Below the pieces are notes generated by a model, which made no database searches, was not told where the DNA came from, and worked only from the letters and a program-made list of their open reading frames with translations. Both the position numbers and the translations under genes were made by a program. Positions 62,032-64,000 of a stretch of DNA of 64,000 nucleotides are shown one piece after another. Origin of the DNA: Chitinophaga rupis. Lineage in GTDB: Bacteria; Bacteroidota; Bacteroidia; Chitinophagales; Chitinophagaceae. Positions within the stretch are counted from its first letter, which is position 1; each line of letters opens with the position of its first letter. The DNA is taken from the NCBI RefSeq assembly GCF_900109685.1, contig NZ_FOBB01000002.1, forward strand, positions 986,085 to 1,050,084, in the 5' to 3' direction.

Positions 62032-64000
62032 GTGCTTATCTTCCGGAAATGCTTATTGCTGGCTATCAGCTGTATCACGCTGGGTGCACAGGCCCAGCAG
62101 CTCAAAGAAAAAACATCCTTCCAGATCTCCGAACCCTGGCGCGCAGCATATGACGTACGCTCCGACATTGTAATGGTGTACGGCATGAGCGGCGATTTCA
62201 ACGAAAGGGTAGCAGGCTGGCGCCAGCAGGGTTATAACGTGCAGTTTATGACCGGTGTGGCCTGGGGCAATTACCAGGATTATTTCATGGGGCAGTTTGA
62301 TGGTAAAACCCATTGGGAAGATGGGCAGGTGCAGTGCAACGGAGATACCATCTGGCACGGGCATAACGTACCTTATGTAGTGCCATCGGTTAATTATCTG
62401 AACTATATGAAGTCCATCATTAAAAAGGTGGTGGATGCCGGTATTACCACTATTTACCTGGAGGAGCCTGAGTTCTGGGCCCGCGGTGGTTATGGCAATG
62501 CCTTTAAAAAAGAATGGCAGCAGTATTATGGTTTTCCGTGGATGGCGCAGCATGAATCGCCGGAAGCCACCTACTTATCATCCAAGCTCAAATATCACCT
62601 GTATTTTAACGCGTTGAAAGAGATCTTTGCCTATGCTAAATCCTATGGGGCCAGCCAGGGCAAAACAGTGAAATGTTTTGTGCCCACGCATTCCCTCATC
62701 AACTACGCCTCCTGGCAGATCGTAAGCCCGGAAGCCAGCCTGGCGGCCTTACCCGGCATGGATGGTTATATAGCCCAGGTATGGACCGGCACCTCCCGGG
62801 AGCCGGTGTATTATAATGGCGTAAAAAAAGAGCGGGTGTTTGAGAATGCTTTCCTGGAATATGGCACTATGTTATCTATGACCGCGCCTACCGGCCGGCA
62901 AATGTATTTCCTGACCGATCCTATTGAAGATGCCCGCCGCACCTGGGATTATTACAAACAGAACTACCAGGCCACTTTTACGGCAGAGATCATGTACCCT
63001 ACGGTAGATCATTTTGAAGTAATGCCCTGGCCCAACCGTATTTACCTTGGTAAGTTTAAGGTAGAAGGGGAGAGCGAGCCGCAGCCTATTGCGCCTGCCT
63101 ATGCCACCCAAATGCAGGTAATGGTAAATTCTTTGAACAACCTGCCGGCCTCCACTAACCATGTAAGCGGCAGCAGGGGCATAGGTGTGCTGTTGGGTAA
63201 CTCCCTGATGTTCCAGCGTTTTCCTACACATGCAGGGTATGAGGATCCGCAGCTGTCTAACTTTTACGGTATGGCTTTGCCGCTTTTGAAAAAGGGCATT
63301 CCGGTAGAGATGGTGCACATGGAAAACCTGGCCTATCCTGGTACGTTAAAAGATATTAAGGTATTGGTAATGAGCTATGCGAACATGAAACCCATGTCGG
63401 ATTCCGTGCACAAATACCTGGCGGCCTGGGTTAAAAAAGGCGGTGTGCTGGTATATTATGGCCGTGATAAAGATCCTTTTCAGCAGGTAAAGGAATGGTG
63501 GAACACCAATGGCCTGCATTATGCTGCGCCTTCGGAAGATCTGTTCAAACAGCTGGGCATACAACCCGCAGCCGGTACGGAAAGTTATACCTCCGGCAAA
63601 GGCAAAGTGTTCATCATTCGCCAGGATCCTAAAGAGCTGGTGCTGGAACCCGGGCAGGATGGCCATTTCATACAGCTGGTAAAGCAGGCCTATGAGCAGG
63701 GTGCCAAAGCCGGGCCGCTGGCTACCAAAAATTATTTTTACCTGGAAAGAGGGCCCTATGACATAGCTGCTGTAATGGATGAAAGCGTAAGCGCGGAACC
63801 GCTGCACATCAAAGGCCCGGTGATCGATCTTTTCGATCCCGCATTGCCGGTGCTGGCGGAGAAAGTGGTGCGCCCCGGCGAGCAGGCTTACCTGTACCAT
63901 GTAAGCCGCGTAAAGGATACCAGACGTCCGCAGGTATTATGCGGCGCCGCCAGGGTGTATGAGGAAAATATGACCGGCCGGACCTATTCTTTTATTGCCC
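62032..64000 (+). CDS. Secreted protein of glycosidase-like architecture, 3' end outside the window
   Basis: At least 656 residues; the frame is still open at the window edge. The only plausible start is the GTG at 62032, since a stop lies 27 bp upstream and the next ATG (62173) would lose the signal peptide LIFRKCLLLAISCITLGAQA. The first 350 residues look like a TIM barrel, with ITTIYLEEPEFWARGGYG as a possible acid site. A second domain near 425-480 (LKDIKVLVMSYANMKPMSDS, AAWVKKGGVLVYYGRDKDP) resembles the glutamine-amidotransferase-like domain of beta-galactosidases such as GH42. I do not recognise the exact family, so a glycoside hydrolase role is a guess. It is divergent from the LytS/LytTR operon. 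Confidence 0.7.
   Translation, partial: MLIFRKCLLLAISCITLGAQAQQLKEKTSFQISEPWRAAYDVRSDIVMVYGMSGDFNERVAGWRQQGYNVQFMTGVAWGNYQDYFMGQFDGKTHWEDGQVQCNGDTIWHGHNVPYVVPSVNYLNYMKSIIKKVVDAGITTIYLEEPEFWARGGYGNAFKKEWQQYYGFPWMAQHESPEATYLSSKLKYHLYFNALKEIFAYAKSYGASQGKTVKCFVPTHSLINYASWQIVSPEASLAALPGMDGYIAQVWTGTSREPVYYNGVKKERVFENAFLEYGTMLSMTAPTGRQMYFLTDPIEDARRTWDYYKQNYQATFTAEIMYPTVDHFEVMPWPNRIYLGKFKVEGESEPQPIAPAYATQMQVMVNSLNNLPASTNHVSGSRGIGVLLGNSLMFQRFPTHAGYEDPQLSNFYGMALPLLKKGIPVEMVHMENLAYPGTLKDIKVLVMSYANMKPMSDSVHKYLAAWVKKGGVLVYYGRDKDPFQQVKEWWNTNGLHYAAPSEDLFKQLGIQPAAGTESYTSGKGKVFIIRQDPKELVLEPGQDGHFIQLVKQAYEQGAKAGPLATKNYFYLERGPYDIAAVMDESVSAEPLHIKGPVIDLFDPALPVLAEKVVRPGEQAYLYHVSRVKDTRRPQVLCGAARVYEENMTGRTYSFIA

Noticed and set aside
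61893..62201. N-terminal extension of the histidine kinase by 103 residues
   Set aside because: A consensus -7 box lies inside it, the extension overlaps the divergent secreted-protein gene, and homologues of this family begin at the first membrane segment.

Overview
The window comes from a member of the phylum Bacteroidota, most likely a Chitinophaga-like member of the Chitinophagaceae. The evidence is two SusC-type receptors (one with a SusD partner), a CarboxypepD_reg/TonB-dependent receptor, a FecR anti-sigma protein, type IX secretion sorting domains, LytS/LytTR signalling, few Shine-Dalgarno sequences, and many promoters of the Bacteroidetes form (-7 box TAnnTTTG). No tRNA, rRNA, insertion sequence, prophage or CRISPR array was seen.

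Region 1 (0.2-11.2 kb) is the most unusual part. It is a tight five-gene plus-strand operon: a trypsin-like protease, a double-HKD phospholipase D-like protein, a P-loop ATPase with a small helical N-terminal domain, a large STAND-type ATPase with helical repeats, and a second trypsin-like protease behind a small helical domain. A terminator closes the operon. A 978-residue membrane protein of unknown family reads divergently. The operon resembles NTPase-regulated conflict (immunity or programmed death) systems of bacteria with complex life styles. That function is inferred, not shown.

Region 2 (11.4-20.6 kb) holds a FecR protein without a visible sigma factor, a convergent SusC-type receptor followed by a small secreted cysteine-containing peptide and no SusD, DNA polymerase IV, a divergent AraC regulator/oxidoreductase pair, and a class IV aminotransferase. 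Region 3 (20.6-28.3 kb) starts with repeat island A. It continues with a TetR regulator and an SDR gene that share an operator, then a molybdenum hydroxylase module (2Fe-2S subunit, Tat-exported large subunit, XdhC, MobA-like protein). Region 4 (28.4-35.2 kb) is a SusC/SusD pair followed by repeat island B and the frameshifted remnant of a sorting-domain protein.

Region 5 (35.9-50.3 kb) holds metabolic and envelope genes: YdeI-like protein, isochorismatase-like hydrolase, putative class 1 isoprenoid enzyme, Xaa-Pro aminopeptidase, beta-helix lipoprotein, AraC regulator, VOC protein, SMP-30-like lactonase, exported Gfo/Idh/MocA protein, M19 dipeptidase, N-acyl-D-amino-acid deacylase and a two-motif retropepsin-like protein. 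Region 6 (50.3-64 kb), mostly on the minus strand, holds threonine synthase with a structured leader, a LysR regulator, a TonB-dependent receptor, an AraC/SDR pair, a sorting-domain protein, a LytS/LytTR pair, and divergently the start of a secreted protein cut by the window edge.

Two patterns cut across the genes. Repeat islands A and B have the same plan: related long inverted ends enclosing a tandem array of about 70 bp or about 142 bp units. In addition, many intergenic gaps hold word repeats, meaning short phrases reiterated and often present again in inverted orientation, with a different phrase in nearly every gap.
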